In this document: positions 24,601 to 34,525 of the stretch, one piece after another
Layout of the letters: each line of letters opens with the position of its first letter
Position numbering within the stretch: the first letter of the stretch is position 1
DNA from: Aradus depressus
Lineage: Eukaryota; Arthropoda; Insecta; Hemiptera; Aradidae
Length of the DNA: 64,000 nucleotides
Direction of reading: 5' to 3'
Assembly (NCBI GenBank): GCA_963662175.1
Contig: OY759219.1
Span: 45,562,675-45,626,674, forward strand
The notes under the pieces: generated by a model
The model's database searches: none
Told to the model about the DNA's origin: nothing
Seen by the model: the letters and a program-made list of their open reading frames with translations, nothing else
Program-made: the position numbers and the translations under genes

Positions 24601-26933
24601 TTTAAATGTTGTGGTCTGAAATTCAGAGAATGTGTTCTTGATTCAGTAGGTAGTATATACAGGGTGACTAGTTTTAAATGTTGTGGTCTGAAATTCAGAG
24701 AATATGTTCTTGATTCAATAGGCAGTATATACAGGGTGACTGATTTTAAATGTTGTGATCTGAAATTCAGAGAATGTGTTCTTGATTCAGTAGGTAGTAT
24801 ATACAGGGTGACTAGTTTTAAATGTTGTAGTCTGAAGTTCAGAGAATGTGTTCTTGATTCAGTAGGTAGTATATACAAGGTGACTGGTTTTAAATGTTGT
24901 GGTCTGAAATTCAGAGAATGTGTTCTTGATTCAGTAGGTAGTAAATACAGGGTGACGGGTTTTAAATGTTGTAGTTGAAGTTCCGAGAATGTGTTCTTGA
25001 TTCAGTAGGTAGTATATACAGGGTTACTGGTTTTAAATGTTGTGGTCTGAAATTCAGAGAATGTGTTCTTGATTCAGTAGGTAGTATATACAGGGTGACT
25101 AGTTTTAAATGTTGTAGTCTGAAGTTCAGAGAATGTGTTCTTGATTCAGTAGGTAGTATATACAGGGTGACTAGTTTTAATTGTTGTAGTCTGAAATTCA
25201 GAGAATGCGTTCTTGATTCAGTAGGTAATATATACAGGGTGACTGTTTTTAAATGTCGTGGTCTGAAATTCAGAGAATGTGCTCTTGATTCAGTAGGTAG
25301 TATATACAGGGTGACTGGTTTTAAATGTTGTGGTCTGAAATTCAGAGAATGTATTCTTGATTCAGTAGGTAGTATATACAGGGTTACTGGTTTTAAATGT
25401 TGTGGTCTGAAATTCAGAGAATGTGTTCTTGATTCAGTAGGTAGTATATACAGGGTGACTGGTTTTAATCGTTGTGGTCTGAAATTCAGAGTATGTGTTC
25501 TTGATTCAGTAGGTAGTATATACAGGATGCCTGGTTTTAAATGTTGTGGTCTGAAATTCAGAGTATGTGTTCTTGATTCAGTAGGTAGTATATACAGGAT
25601 GACTGGTTTTATATGTTGCGGTCTGAAGTTCAGAGAATGTGTTCTTGATTCAGTTGGTAGTATATACAGGGTGACTGGTTTTAAATGTTGTGGTCTGAAA
25701 TTCAGAGAATGTGTTCTTGATTCAGTAGGTAGTATATACAGGGTGACTGGTTTTAAATGTTGTGGTCTGAAATTCAGAGAATGTGTTCTTGATTCAGTAG
25801 GTAGTATATACAGGGTGACTGGTTTTAAATGTTGTAGTCTGAAGTTCAGTGAATGTGTTCTTGATTCAGTAGTTAGTATATACAGGGTGACTGGTTTTAA
25901 ATGTTGTGGTCTGAAATTCAGAGTATGTGTTCTTGATTCAGTAGGTAGTATATACAGGATGACTGGTTCTAAATATTGTGGTCTGAAATTCAGAGTATGT
26001 GTTCTTGATTCAGTAGGTAGTATATACAGGATGACTGGTTTTAAATGTTGCGGTCTGAAATTCAGAGAATGTGTTCTTGATTCAGTAGGTAGTATATACA
26101 GGGTGACTGGTTGTAAATGTTGTGGTCTGAAATTCAGAGAATGTGTTCTTGATTCAGTAGGTAGTATATACAGGGTGACTAGTTTTAAATGTTGTAGTCT
26201 GAAGTTCAGAGAATGTGTTCTTGATTCAGTAGGTAGTATATACAGGGTTACTGGTTTTAAATGTTGTGGTCTGAAATTCAGAGAATGTGTTCTTGATTCA
26301 GTAGGTAGTATATACAGGGTGACTGGTTTTATATGTTGTGGTCTGAAATTCAGAGAATGTGTTCTTGATTCAGTAGGTAGTATATACAGGGTGACTGGTT
26401 TTAAATGTTGTGGTCTGAAATTCAGAGAATGTGTTCTTGATTCAGTAGGTAGTATATACAGGGTGACTAGTTTTAAATGTTGTGGTCTGAAATTCAGAGA
26501 ATATGTTCTTGATTCAATAGGTAGTATATACAGGGTGACTGATTTTAAATGTTGTGGTCTGAAATTCAGAGAATGTGTTCTTGATTCAGTAGGTAGTATA
26601 TACAGGGTGACTAGTTTCAAATGTTGTAGTCTGAAGTTCAGAGAATGTGTTCTTGATTCAGTAGGTAGTATATACAAGGTGACTGGTTCTAAATGTTGTG
26701 GTCTGAAATTCAGAGAATGTGTTCTTGATTCAGTAGGTAGTATATACAAGGTGACTGGTTCTAAATGTTGTGGTCTGAAATTCAGAGAATGTGTTCTTGA
26801 TTCAGTAGGTAGTATATACAGGGTGACTGGTTTTAAATGTTGTGGTCTGAAATTCAGAGAATGTGTTCTTGATTCAGTAGGTAGTATATACAGGGTGACT
26901 GGTTCTAAATGTTGTAGTCTGAAGTTCAGAGAA
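3693..26933. repeat. 72-bp satellite array, about 323 tandem copies
   Basis: The monomer is 72 bp and contains the landmarks GATTCAGTAGGTAGTATATA, CAGGGTGACTGGTTTTAAA, TGTGGTCTGAAATTCAG and AGAATGTGTTCTT. From 3693 to about 9700 the period is strict, with no indels; later, isolated 1-nt deletions occur (for example near 9716, 11730, 15113, 19000, 20213, 22454, 24973). Monomers fall into linked subtypes (TGTGGTCTGAAA, TGTAGTCTGAAG, TATTGTAGTCTGGAG). Higher-order duplication is clear. Because 72 is a multiple of three and the monomer lacks stops in one frame of each strand, open frames of up to ~1000 codons appear on both strands; they carry no start, splice or domain evidence. The array lies inside the intron between exons A and B. 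Confidence 0.97.
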
Positions 26934-27245
26934 CATGTTTCTACATAACGCTTAAAAGCGATTATGTCGTTTATTACCGCTGCCTTTTTTCAAAGCAGTG
27001 TATTAAAGAAGTTAAAAGAAATTAAAGAAATTGGCGTCTACCGTACTGGAAAAATCGCATTAAAGGTGGAAATACATAGGTACAAAAAAAAAAAAAAAAT
27101 TAAATGGTACTGGCTATAATGTATATACTCTAATTGAGAAAGTACTGCTCAAACTATACTATCGGCCCCTTGAGAGCTCTATTGGAATTTCCCGTGCGGC
27201 TCCATTTCATCAAATGTCTGTACAGAATAATTATTTGTGTTGCAG
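26934..27245. other. Unique intron end before exon B
   Basis: The satellite stops at 26933 and ~310 bp of unique sequence follows. It holds a small palindrome CGCTTAAAAGCG at 26949-26960, an A16 run at 27084-27099, and finally the acceptor TTATTTGTGTTGCAG ending at 27245. No gene is seen in it. Confidence 0.6.
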
Positions 27246-27348
27246 TTTAGTTCGAAAGTTCCGGCCAATCTCCAATTACCGTTATTCAGAGATCAAATGG
27301 CCATTTTCCATACATCGAAGAAGCTAGATTGGGAAGAAATCATGACGA
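27246..27348 (+). CDS. Host gene, internal exon B (103 nt), product unidentified
   Basis: The acceptor is TTGTGTTGCAG and the donor GACGA|GTAAGCC. Only one frame is open through the exon (phase 0 in, phase 1 out); the other two hold stops. It begins FSSKVPANLQLPLFRDQM and ends KKLDWEEIMT plus one base. The mixed hydrophobic and charged composition is like a folded globular segment, with no low complexity and no signal or membrane segment. I do not recognise the family. A second AG at 27249-27250 could act as an alternative acceptor but would break the frame. The 131-bp satellite family begins immediately at the donor: GTAAGCCTCCTCTCTC looks like a satellite sub-repeat. Confidence 0.7.
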
Positions 27349-27761
27349 GTAAGCCTCCTCTCTCTCATTGTCCCAATATGCCAGAGCGTTCTCAGTGTCC
27401 CAGTAATTCATTTCTCTTTCATTGTCCTAGTAAACCTCCCCTTTTGGACTGTCCCTGTAAGCCACCACTTATTGTTCCAGCAACCTACCTTTCTATCATT
27501 GTCCCAGTATGCCAGAGCGTTCTCAGTGTCCCAGTAATTCATTTCTCTTTCATTGTCCTAGTAAACATCCCCTTTTGCACTGTCCCTGTAAGCTACCACT
27601 TATTGTTCCAGCAACCTACCTTTCTATCATTGTCCCAGTATGCCAGAGCGCTCTCAGTGTCCCAGTAATTCATTTCTTTTTCATTGTCCTAGTAAACCTC
27701 CCCTTTTGCACTGTCCCTGTAAGCCACCACTTATTGTTCCAGCAACCTACCTTTCTATCAT
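27349..27761 (+). repeat. 131-bp satellite array, left part (about 3 copies)
   Basis: Tandem 131-bp units with landmarks TCATTGTCCCAGTATGCC, AGTGTCCCAGTAATTCAT, ATTGTCCTAGTAAACCTC, ACTGTCCCTGTAAGCCACC and TTATTGTTCCAGCAACC. These five blocks are themselves degenerate ~26-bp sub-repeats (27+27+26+25+26). The first, partial unit starts at the 5' splice site of exon B. The array is cut at 27761 by an inserted LINE and resumes at 32682. Confidence 0.93.
27750..27761 (+). repeat. Target-site duplication, left copy
   Basis: CCTTTCTATCAT abuts the poly(A) end (poly-T on this strand) of the inserted LINE. The identical 12-mer at 32682-32693 follows its 5' end. The exact right limit is ambiguous by one T because of the poly-T run. 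Confidence 0.8.
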
Positions 27762-27779
27762 TTTTTTTTTTTTTTTTTT

Positions 27780-28028
27780 ACGTTGTACCGGCCCCTGAAT
27801 GAGGCTCAACAACACCCGTCCGCCGCTTAATTTTTATTTATTTGCTGCTACGGCCGGCTGTAGGACCCTGCCAATCACCGGAGCGATCGGTTGGGTCCTC
27901 CAACCTACCTTTTCGACGTTTCCCGAGAGAACTCGGGACCAGGCACTTATGTTCTTGGCTGCGTTGCGCCGAGGATGGTCGCAGGTGGACCGTGTTATCA
28001 GCACCCAACGGTCATCCCCGGAACCACG
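27780..28028 (-). other. LINE 3' UTR
   Basis: The 3' UTR runs from the ORF2 stop (28029-28031) to the poly(A) tail. It is GC-rich and has no coding motifs. By analogy with other LINEs it would be the region the reverse transcriptase recognises. Confidence 0.6.
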
Positions 28029-31000
28029 TTAAGCTGCCTTCTTTACCTTCCGCCAGGAGGCGACGAATCGTCCGAACTCCGGGTAGTCAGCCTCACTCAT
28101 CAGCTTCCTCGGGTTTAGTCCCAGGTACGATCCTGGCCGGCGTATCAACTCCACCCTAGGCCCGCCGTACAGCGGGCATTCGAGAACTACATGTTCTGCA
28201 GTCTCGACGCCACCACACGAGCAGTTCGGGCTGTCTTTCTTCTTGAAAAAGAAGAGCTTGGAGTTGAAATCCCCGTGACCCGATAGTATCTGGGACGTCC
28301 AGTGGTCCGGCTTTACCCAAACCGACTCAAGTCTTGCCCGGACGTTTGGGAAGTAAGCCCAGGTCGTTCGGCCGTCTGATGATTGTGACCATCGCTGCTG
28401 CCATTTATCTACTATCCACTCTTGGACTATGTCCTTACAACGCTCTGGTCTGGACCAGTTCCTCCTCCAGGGCTAGTCGCAAAGGCTCGTCGGTGTCTGC
28501 TCTAAAGGGCAGATTGCGTCTACAGTGATACGAGGCGACGGCCCCATCCAAGACTAAGTCAATGGGTGGTGCTCCCGCCAGTACCTGCAGCGCTGCCGTA
28601 GAGACAGTCCGGTAGGCCTTCGTGACCCTTAACAGGGCTGTTCTCTGTGCCTGAACAAGGATGACTCGCTGCCGTTTCGTGGGGTGATGCCACCATCCTG
28701 CGGCCGCGTATCTCGCAACGGCCTCGAACACCCCGGTGTAGATAGCTCTACACGGGGAGTAGCTGAGGCCCCATGTTGCTCGGGCTAGGCAGCTCAAATT
28801 GAAAATGGCTATAGTCCTTTCTTTAATGGCAAGCGTGGGGTGTCACGTTCAGACCCGGCCCGATTCGCACTCCCAGGTACGTAACCGTTGCCGGGCACTC
28901 GACGCGCAGCCCATGGTATCTTATGACCAGAGGATGCCGGGCGTCAGTCCTCCCTCTCGCTAGCAAGGCCAACGTCTTGCCGGGCGAGAGGGCGAGTGTG
29001 TTGGCGCAGCACCAGCTGTCAATATGCCCAATGGCGGTCTCTGCGCGTTGGGTCAGAGCAGCGCGACTATCTGCGTGCACCGTGACCACGAGATCGTCGA
29101 CGTAGACTATTGCCTTGAATCCTCGGTTCTCTAGGTCACGGAGCAGCTCGTCAAAGAGTATGCCCCACAGAGTAGGTCCGAGGACCGAGCCCTGGGGACA
29201 GCCTCTGGTGACCTCCGCAGTAGTGCTGGCATAGCATGGTTGCAGAACGCTCGCGAAGGAAGCCGGAGATCAGCCCGAATAGATTCCTAGGTGGTCCCAT
29301 CATCCGCAGTCGCGTGAGGACCGCAGGCCACCAGGCGCTATCGAAGGCCGCTGCAGTGTCGAAGAAGACACAGAGTGCATATTTGCCCCCGCCTTCCTCC
29401 ACATCCGCCCTTAGCCTCCTCAAGGCGTCCTCAGTAGACCTACCCCTCAGGCAACCGTACTGCCGATGGGACACGTAGGCATGAATCTGGGCACGAATTC
29501 TGTTGAGGATGAGAGTCTCTAGCACCTTACCGAGCACGGGAAGCAGGCTGATTGGTCTATAACTCGCTGCCGAAGCAGGGTCCCTGTCCCCAGGCTTGAG
29601 AAACGTGCAAACAATCGCCCGTTTCCATGCTCTCGGGAAGTGGCCCCGCCTCAAGTAGGCATTGTACAGGTGCATCAGATCTGGTCTGATGGCCGGGAGA
29701 GCTTTCTTAATTATGGCCGCGTCTATGAGATCACTCCCAGGGGCGCCGCCACTCTTCTGCTTCCCAACCGCCAAATCCAAATCGACCACATCCCAATCAG
29801 GCGCATCCTCCGTATCCGGTAGTGTGCGAGATGCAAACCTGATGTCATGCTGGCTGGGTGTATCTTCCTCCGGGTTATCCGCCGGGAAGGCCTCCTTCAG
29901 GTACATCCTATCGGCCTCTTCCAGAGACAAGGCGTACAAGCCGCCGTCTCTGATGGAGACTACGGGGGCGACCGCTATGAGCCTGCCGGTGGCAACCCGA
30001 TAGGGGATCCCCCATGGGTTTTTGCTGCTCTCGTCCTCAATGAACTTCCTCCAGCTTTCCTTTTTTGCGGTTTCGACCCGCTTACCATAAGCCTTGCTTA
30101 GTTGCCTGTACTCTTCCCTTCGCATCCACCTTAGGAGAGGGTCTCGGCGCCGTTGGCTCCTTTTCCTGGCACGATGAACGGCCCTTTTGGCAAGGGTGAG
30201 GTCCTCGCTCCACCAGGGGACCTTCTTGGGATGGTTTCGTCGGCAGCTCGCAGCAAAATGCTGCTGAGTTTGCCAACCTCCTCCTCAATCTGGTCAACCG
30301 GGTCCAAGCCCCTGAGGCCCTCCCAGTCCTCGTCACAGGAGTAGGTGGTGACAGACGCCACGAAGGCGTCAGGTATGGGCTTGCGAGTAGCAAAGCGGGG
30401 GTCCCTAGGTCTGACTGCAGGGAGCTGGGCATCAAAGAGCCGAACGTCTAGGACACTATGATCGCTAGATGTGCTCTCTCGGATGCTCCAGCCGCCCACA
30501 GACCGGTATAGGGCACTCGACACCAACGTGACATCTATGTGAGACTCTCCATTGGGGCCATGGAAGGTGGGAGAGGAGTGCGGGTCATTAACAATGCATA
30601 GATCATGGCGGGCGATCACATCCAGCAGTCTGTCGCCCCGGCGGTCGGTGCGAACCGACCCCCACGCGGCAGACCAGGCATTGACGTCAACCATGACCAT
30701 GACACTGCGCCCCGCGAGAGTGTCCAGGACCAGCTCCAGTTGGCCCAGCTGTCGCTCTATGTTTTCATTCGGCGGGAAATATCCACTGATCACATAGCAA
30801 CTCGCGTTGGCGTGCCTGATACAAGCCACAGCTATATGGCTGGTGGACAGATGGTGGAGTGCCATCACGTCCACTTGGGGACCGGTCACGACGATCGCTG
30901 CCATTGGGCGATCGCCGTTCCGTGCGCCATTGATAATTCTGTGGCCAGTACCAAGGCCTGCCACGCAGCCTCTGACGCAGTAGGGCTCCTGGAGAGCTAA

Positions 31001-31111
31001 TACATCAACACTCTCGGCAGTCACCAAATGCCCCAGTTCCTCCGCCACTATCCTGCGCCTGTGCATGTTGATCTGCCACAGGCGGAGGCCCCCGCGCATC
31101 CTACCCGCCAT
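28029..31111 (-). pseudogene. LINE ORF2: APE-type endonuclease and reverse transcriptase, four frameshifts
   Basis: ORF2 starts at ATG 31111-31109, overlapping the end of ORF1. The endonuclease covers about residues 10-225, with QIN (13-15), LQEPY (40-44), YFPPN (111-115), DVNAW (142-146), HID (191-193) and SDH (216-218) catalytic motifs. It nicks the target. After a frameshift near 30230 (one base lost in a C run; the shifted frame gives PWWSEDLTLAKRA) comes the RT: SYRPISLLP, FDTAAAFDS, then a shift near 29220, GCPQGSVLGP, and the catalytic YVDD at 29093-29104. Further shifts lie near 28835 and 28440. The frame then holds WGLSYS, LQVLAGAPPIDL and the C-terminal CSC-x8-H-x4-C zinc motif at 28173-28225. 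It stops at 28029-28031. All catalytic residues survive; only the frame is broken. Confidence 0.88.
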
Positions 31112-32468
31112 AATCGGTGCGTGAGACTAGGGCCTCTAAGGCACGGATGTATGACGGGCAGGTCTCGCTATCAGCCGTGTGTGCGGCGCGAGGACCTCGT
31201 CTGCGGCAGTTCACGCAGTTCGGCGCTTGGGCCTTATTGGGACAGCTAGTGCTGTCATGACCCTCCACCGAACACCTCGCACATACCTGTGGTCTGTTGC
31301 ATGTTGTTGCAACGTGTCCGAAGACCTGGCATCTCCAGCACCTCGAAACCTCCAGGCAGTCCCTGACTCTGAAAAGGAACCATCCTAGAGTCATCCTCCC
31401 GGAGCTGATGAGGGCTCCCCTGGTTGCTGCAGTCGCCTCGACTACCCAGTTTTCGGTCGACCCGCCCCTAGGGCCCCTCTTATATACCAGCCTGGGGGAC
31501 TCCAAGCCGGGGTACTGAGCCTGGAACCTCCCGGAGAAATCCCCCTCCGACCAACCAGAGGGTATGCCGTAGACGACCAGATGGGGGCTCCGTTTAGGAA
31601 GCGCCTGCGCTTTCAGACCCGCTTCCCGGAGCCTCGCGCTGGTCGCCAGCACCTCCAGCTCGTCGGCGGTGGAGACCTCCAGGAGGATTCCCCCTCTCCT
31701 GGCGGGTCGGCAGGACCTGATGTTGATCCCAAGCTCTCTCGGGGTCAGCTTGTCAAGGGCAGTCTCCAGTGAGCATATGGTAAATTTTTAGCTGCAGGCT
31801 GGATGTTGGGCTTCGTGGGGGGGGGCAAAAGAAGTAGAGGAGGTTGGGGCTGGTACAGCCTCTGCCCTGCGACCAACTGAGCAGAGCTTTGGGGCCGGTG
31901 CCTTTGGTCTACCCAGCCTAGTGGCGATGGCCTCCGCCATTACTTCAGGTCGAAAAGTCTCCAGGATCTCCGAAGAAACCCGGGCCCTCGTCTCGGCCTC
32001 AAGCTGCCTGATGAAGGAGGCCGCCAGCAGCTCAATGAGTCGTTGAACGCCGTCGTTAATTTTCCGCTGACTGGCCTTACCCATTTTTGAGGCCAGTGCA
32101 GTCTCGGCGATCATGTGTTGAATGGCTGCCTCCTTTCCATTGGGGCAGCCATTCAACAGGGCAGTGTCTTCGGTGCCCTGTCTCTCCGGTGGCGTGGTCT
32201 TCTTAAGGGCGGGGGAACTTATCGGAGCAGGAAGCGTACATCGGCGGGAAGGCAGGGGGACGGGTCCACGGCGGGGGATGGGAGCAGGTGAAATTGTCTT
32301 TTGGGGTTTGTTGGTAGTGGCAGGGGATGAGGGGGTGGCAGGATGGGTGGGGGGGACACAGGGACGTTCCATGACTAGGGAGGGAGGGAGGGGGTGAAGG
32401 AAGCGGGGTGGGGGGCACTCCCCTCTACCGAGCCCACCCAACGGACTTCTAACGACTTTCTCTTCCAC
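31101..32468 (-). pseudogene. LINE ORF1: gag-like nucleic-acid-binding protein with CCHC knuckles, one stop
   Basis: From Met at 32468 the frame is open for 226 codons, meets one TAA at 31788-31790, and continues in the same frame to the stop at 31101-31103 (456 codons in all). The N-terminal part is proline-rich, followed by a likely helical stretch (RQLEAETRARVSSEILETF). After the stop comes RRGGILLEVSTADELEVL, typical of R1-type ORF1 proteins. Three zinc knuckles follow near residues 377-437: C-x2-C-x4-H-x4-C twice, then C-x2-C-x8-H-x6-C. The protein would bind element RNA as a chaperone. A G9 run at 31816-31825 just upstream of the stop is a likely place for an indel, so the stop could also come from a frame slip. 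Confidence 0.85.
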
Positions 32469-32681
32469 AATTCAAAAATTGAAACACACTCACCCTCGCG
32501 CGCAAACGGCTCGCTCCTTCACGCTCGAAACCGTTACACAGTGTCACCAATCACCGATCTCACTGTTTATCTAGTCCGCTCCTCGAAATAAACACTTTAA
32601 CCGGGCAAACTGGAGACACTAACACGGAGCAGGTCTGGGGTGATGTTGTCCCTACGGTGGCCGGGACGAGACCTACCTCGT
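32469..32681 (-). promoter_or_regulatory. LINE 5' UTR and presumed internal promoter
   Basis: The 213 bp between the 5' end of the element, set by the target duplication, and the ORF1 start codon. Its presence indicates a full-length insertion and not a 5'-truncated copy. No specific promoter motif was identified. Confidence 0.5.
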
Positions 32682-33970
32682 CCTTTCTATCATTGTCCCA
32701 GTATGCCAGAGCGCTCTCAGTGTCCCAGTAATTCATTTCTCTTTCATTGTCCTAGTAAACCTCCCCTTTTTCACTGTCCCGGTAAGCCACCAGTTATTGT
32801 TCCAGCAACCTACCTTTCTATCATTGTCCCAGTATGCCAGAGCGCTCTCAGTGTCCCAGTAATTCATTTCTTTTTCATTGTCCTAGTAAACCTCCCCTTT
32901 TGCACTGTCCCAGTAAGCCACCACTTATTGTTCCAGCAACCTACCTTTCTATCATTGTCCCAGTATGCCAGAGCGCTCTCAGTGTCCCAGTAAATCATTT
33001 CTCTTTCATTGTCCTAGTAAACCTCCCCTTTTGCACTGTCCCGGTAAGCCACCACTTATTGTTCCAGCAACCTACCTTTCTATCATTGTCCCAGTATGCC
33101 AGAGCGCTCTCAGTGTCCCAATAATTCATTTCTCTTTCATTGTCCTAGTAAACCTCCCCTTTTGCACTGTCCCTGTAAGCCACCACTTATTGTTCCAGCA
33201 ACCTACCTTTCTATCATTGTCCCAGTATGCCAGAGCGCTCTCAGTGTCCCAATAATTCATTTCTCTTTCATTGTCCTAGTAAACCTCCTCTTTTGCCCTG
33301 TCCCTGTAAGTCACCACTTATTGTTCCAGCAACCTACCTTTCTATCATTGTCCCAGTATGCCAGAACGTTTTCAGTGTCCCAGTAATTAATTTCTCTTTC
33401 ATTGTCCTAGTAAACCTCCCCTTTTGCACTGTCCCTGTAAGCCACCACTTATTGTTCCAGCAACCTACCTTTCTATCATTGTCCCAGTATGCCAGAGCGC
33501 TCTCAGTGTCCCAGTAATTCATTTCTCTTTCATTGTCCTAGTAAACCTCCCCTTTTGCACTGTCCCTATAAGCCACCACTTATTGTTCCAGCAACCTACC
33601 TTTCTATCATTGTCCCAGTATGCCAGAGCGCTCTCAGTGTCCCAGTAATTCATTTCTCTTTCAATGTTCTAGTAAACCTCCTTTTTTGCCCTGTCCCTGT
33701 AAGCCATCACTTATTGTTCCAGCAACCTACCTTTCTATCATTGTCCCAGTATGCCAGAACGTTTTCAGTGTCCCAGTAATTCATTTCTCTTTCATTGTCC
33801 TAGTAAACCTCCCCTTTTGCACTGTCCCTGTAAGCCACCACTTATTGTTCCAGCAACCTACCTTTCTATCATTGTCCCAGTATGCCAGAGCGTTCTCAGT
33901 GTCCCAGTAATTCATTTCTCTTTCAATGTTCTAGTAAACCTCCTCTTTTGCACTGTCCCTGTAAGCCACT
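32682..33970 (+). repeat. 131-bp satellite array, right part (about 10 copies)
   Basis: The same 131-bp family as at 27349-27761 resumes with the right copy of the target duplication (32682-32693). Spacing is exactly 131 bp at 32834, 32965, 33096, 33227 and on. A three-unit higher-order period is suggested by the variant CCAGAACGTTTTCAG at about 33361 and 33754 (393 bp apart), together with a linked TTTTGCCCTGTCC variant in the unit just before each. Overlapping ~96-codon frames in staggered phase are a by-product of the period and are not genes. The last unit fades at about 33970 into degenerate sub-repeats. Confidence 0.93.
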
Positions 33971-34074
33971 CTTCTCTCGTTGTGCCACAACTCTCTCACT
34001 ATCCCTGTTGTTACCTCTTGTTGTTATGGTTGCAGTCAGCACATATAGATGTGTTGTGGCCACAGGACTTCCTA
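33971..34074 (+). other. Degenerate junction between the 131-bp and 42-bp satellites
   Basis: About 100 bp rich in CTCT and TTGTTGTT motifs, probably decayed ~26-bp sub-repeats. No gene is seen. Confidence 0.5.
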
Positions 34075-34525
34075 AAACCAACCACGCTTACAGATCACTC
34101 TATCTCCACCTTCCTTATACCAACAACGCTTACAGATCACTCTATCTCCACCTTTCTTATACCAACAACGCTTACAGATCACTCTATCTCCACCTTTCTT
34201 ATACCAACAACGCTTACAGATCACTCTATCTCCACCTTCCTTATACCAACAACGCTTACAGATCACTCTATCTCCACCTTTCTTATACCAACAACGCTTA
34301 CAGATCACTCTATCTCCACCTTCCTTGTACCAACAACCCTTACAGATCACTCTATCTCCACCTTTCTTATACCAACAACGCTTACAGATCACTCTATCTC
34401 CACCTTCCTTATACCAACAACGCTTACAGATCACTCTATCTCCACCTTCCTTATACCAACAACGCTTACAGATCACTCTATCTCCACCTTCCTTATACCA
34501 ACAACGCTTCCTTATACCAACAACT
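34075..34525 (+). repeat. 42-bp tandem repeat, ten copies
   Basis: The unit is 42 bp (ATACCAACAACGCTTACAG and ATCACTCTATCTCCACCTT plus TCTT or CCTT), repeated ten times with an eleventh shortened copy (a truncated CGCTTCCTTATACC). Most units differ only at the CTTTCTT/CTTCCTT position and at one ACCCTTACAG variant near 34336. As 42 is divisible by three, open frames run through it on both strands; they are periodic artefacts. Confidence 0.93.

Larger units (their letters stand above)
27762..32681 (-). mobile_element. Non-LTR retrotransposon (LINE), probably R1 clade, full length but broken
   Basis: A ~4.9-kb GC-rich element lies in reverse orientation within the 131-bp satellite. Reading the minus strand, it has a 5' UTR (32681-32469), ORF1 with zinc knuckles, ORF2 with an APE-type endonuclease and a reverse transcriptase, a ~250-bp 3' UTR, and a poly(A) tail of about 18 nt (27779-27762). 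A 12-bp target duplication flanks it. ORF1 and ORF2 overlap by 11 nt. ORF order, three CCHC knuckles, lack of RNase H and the C-terminal Cys-His motif fit the R1 clade of arthropod LINEs; a related clade is possible. One stop in ORF1 and four frameshifts in ORF2 make it non-autonomous. Its base composition is unlike the AT-rich surroundings. Confidence 0.9.

Noticed and set aside
27799..32591. Many plus-strand frames of 60-130 codons in the LINE
   Set aside because: They are shadows of ORF1 and ORF2 on the minus strand in GC-rich sequence where stops are rare.
32640..33910. Series of overlapping ~96-codon frames
   Set aside because: They repeat every 131 bp in shifting frames and are by-products of the 131-bp satellite.
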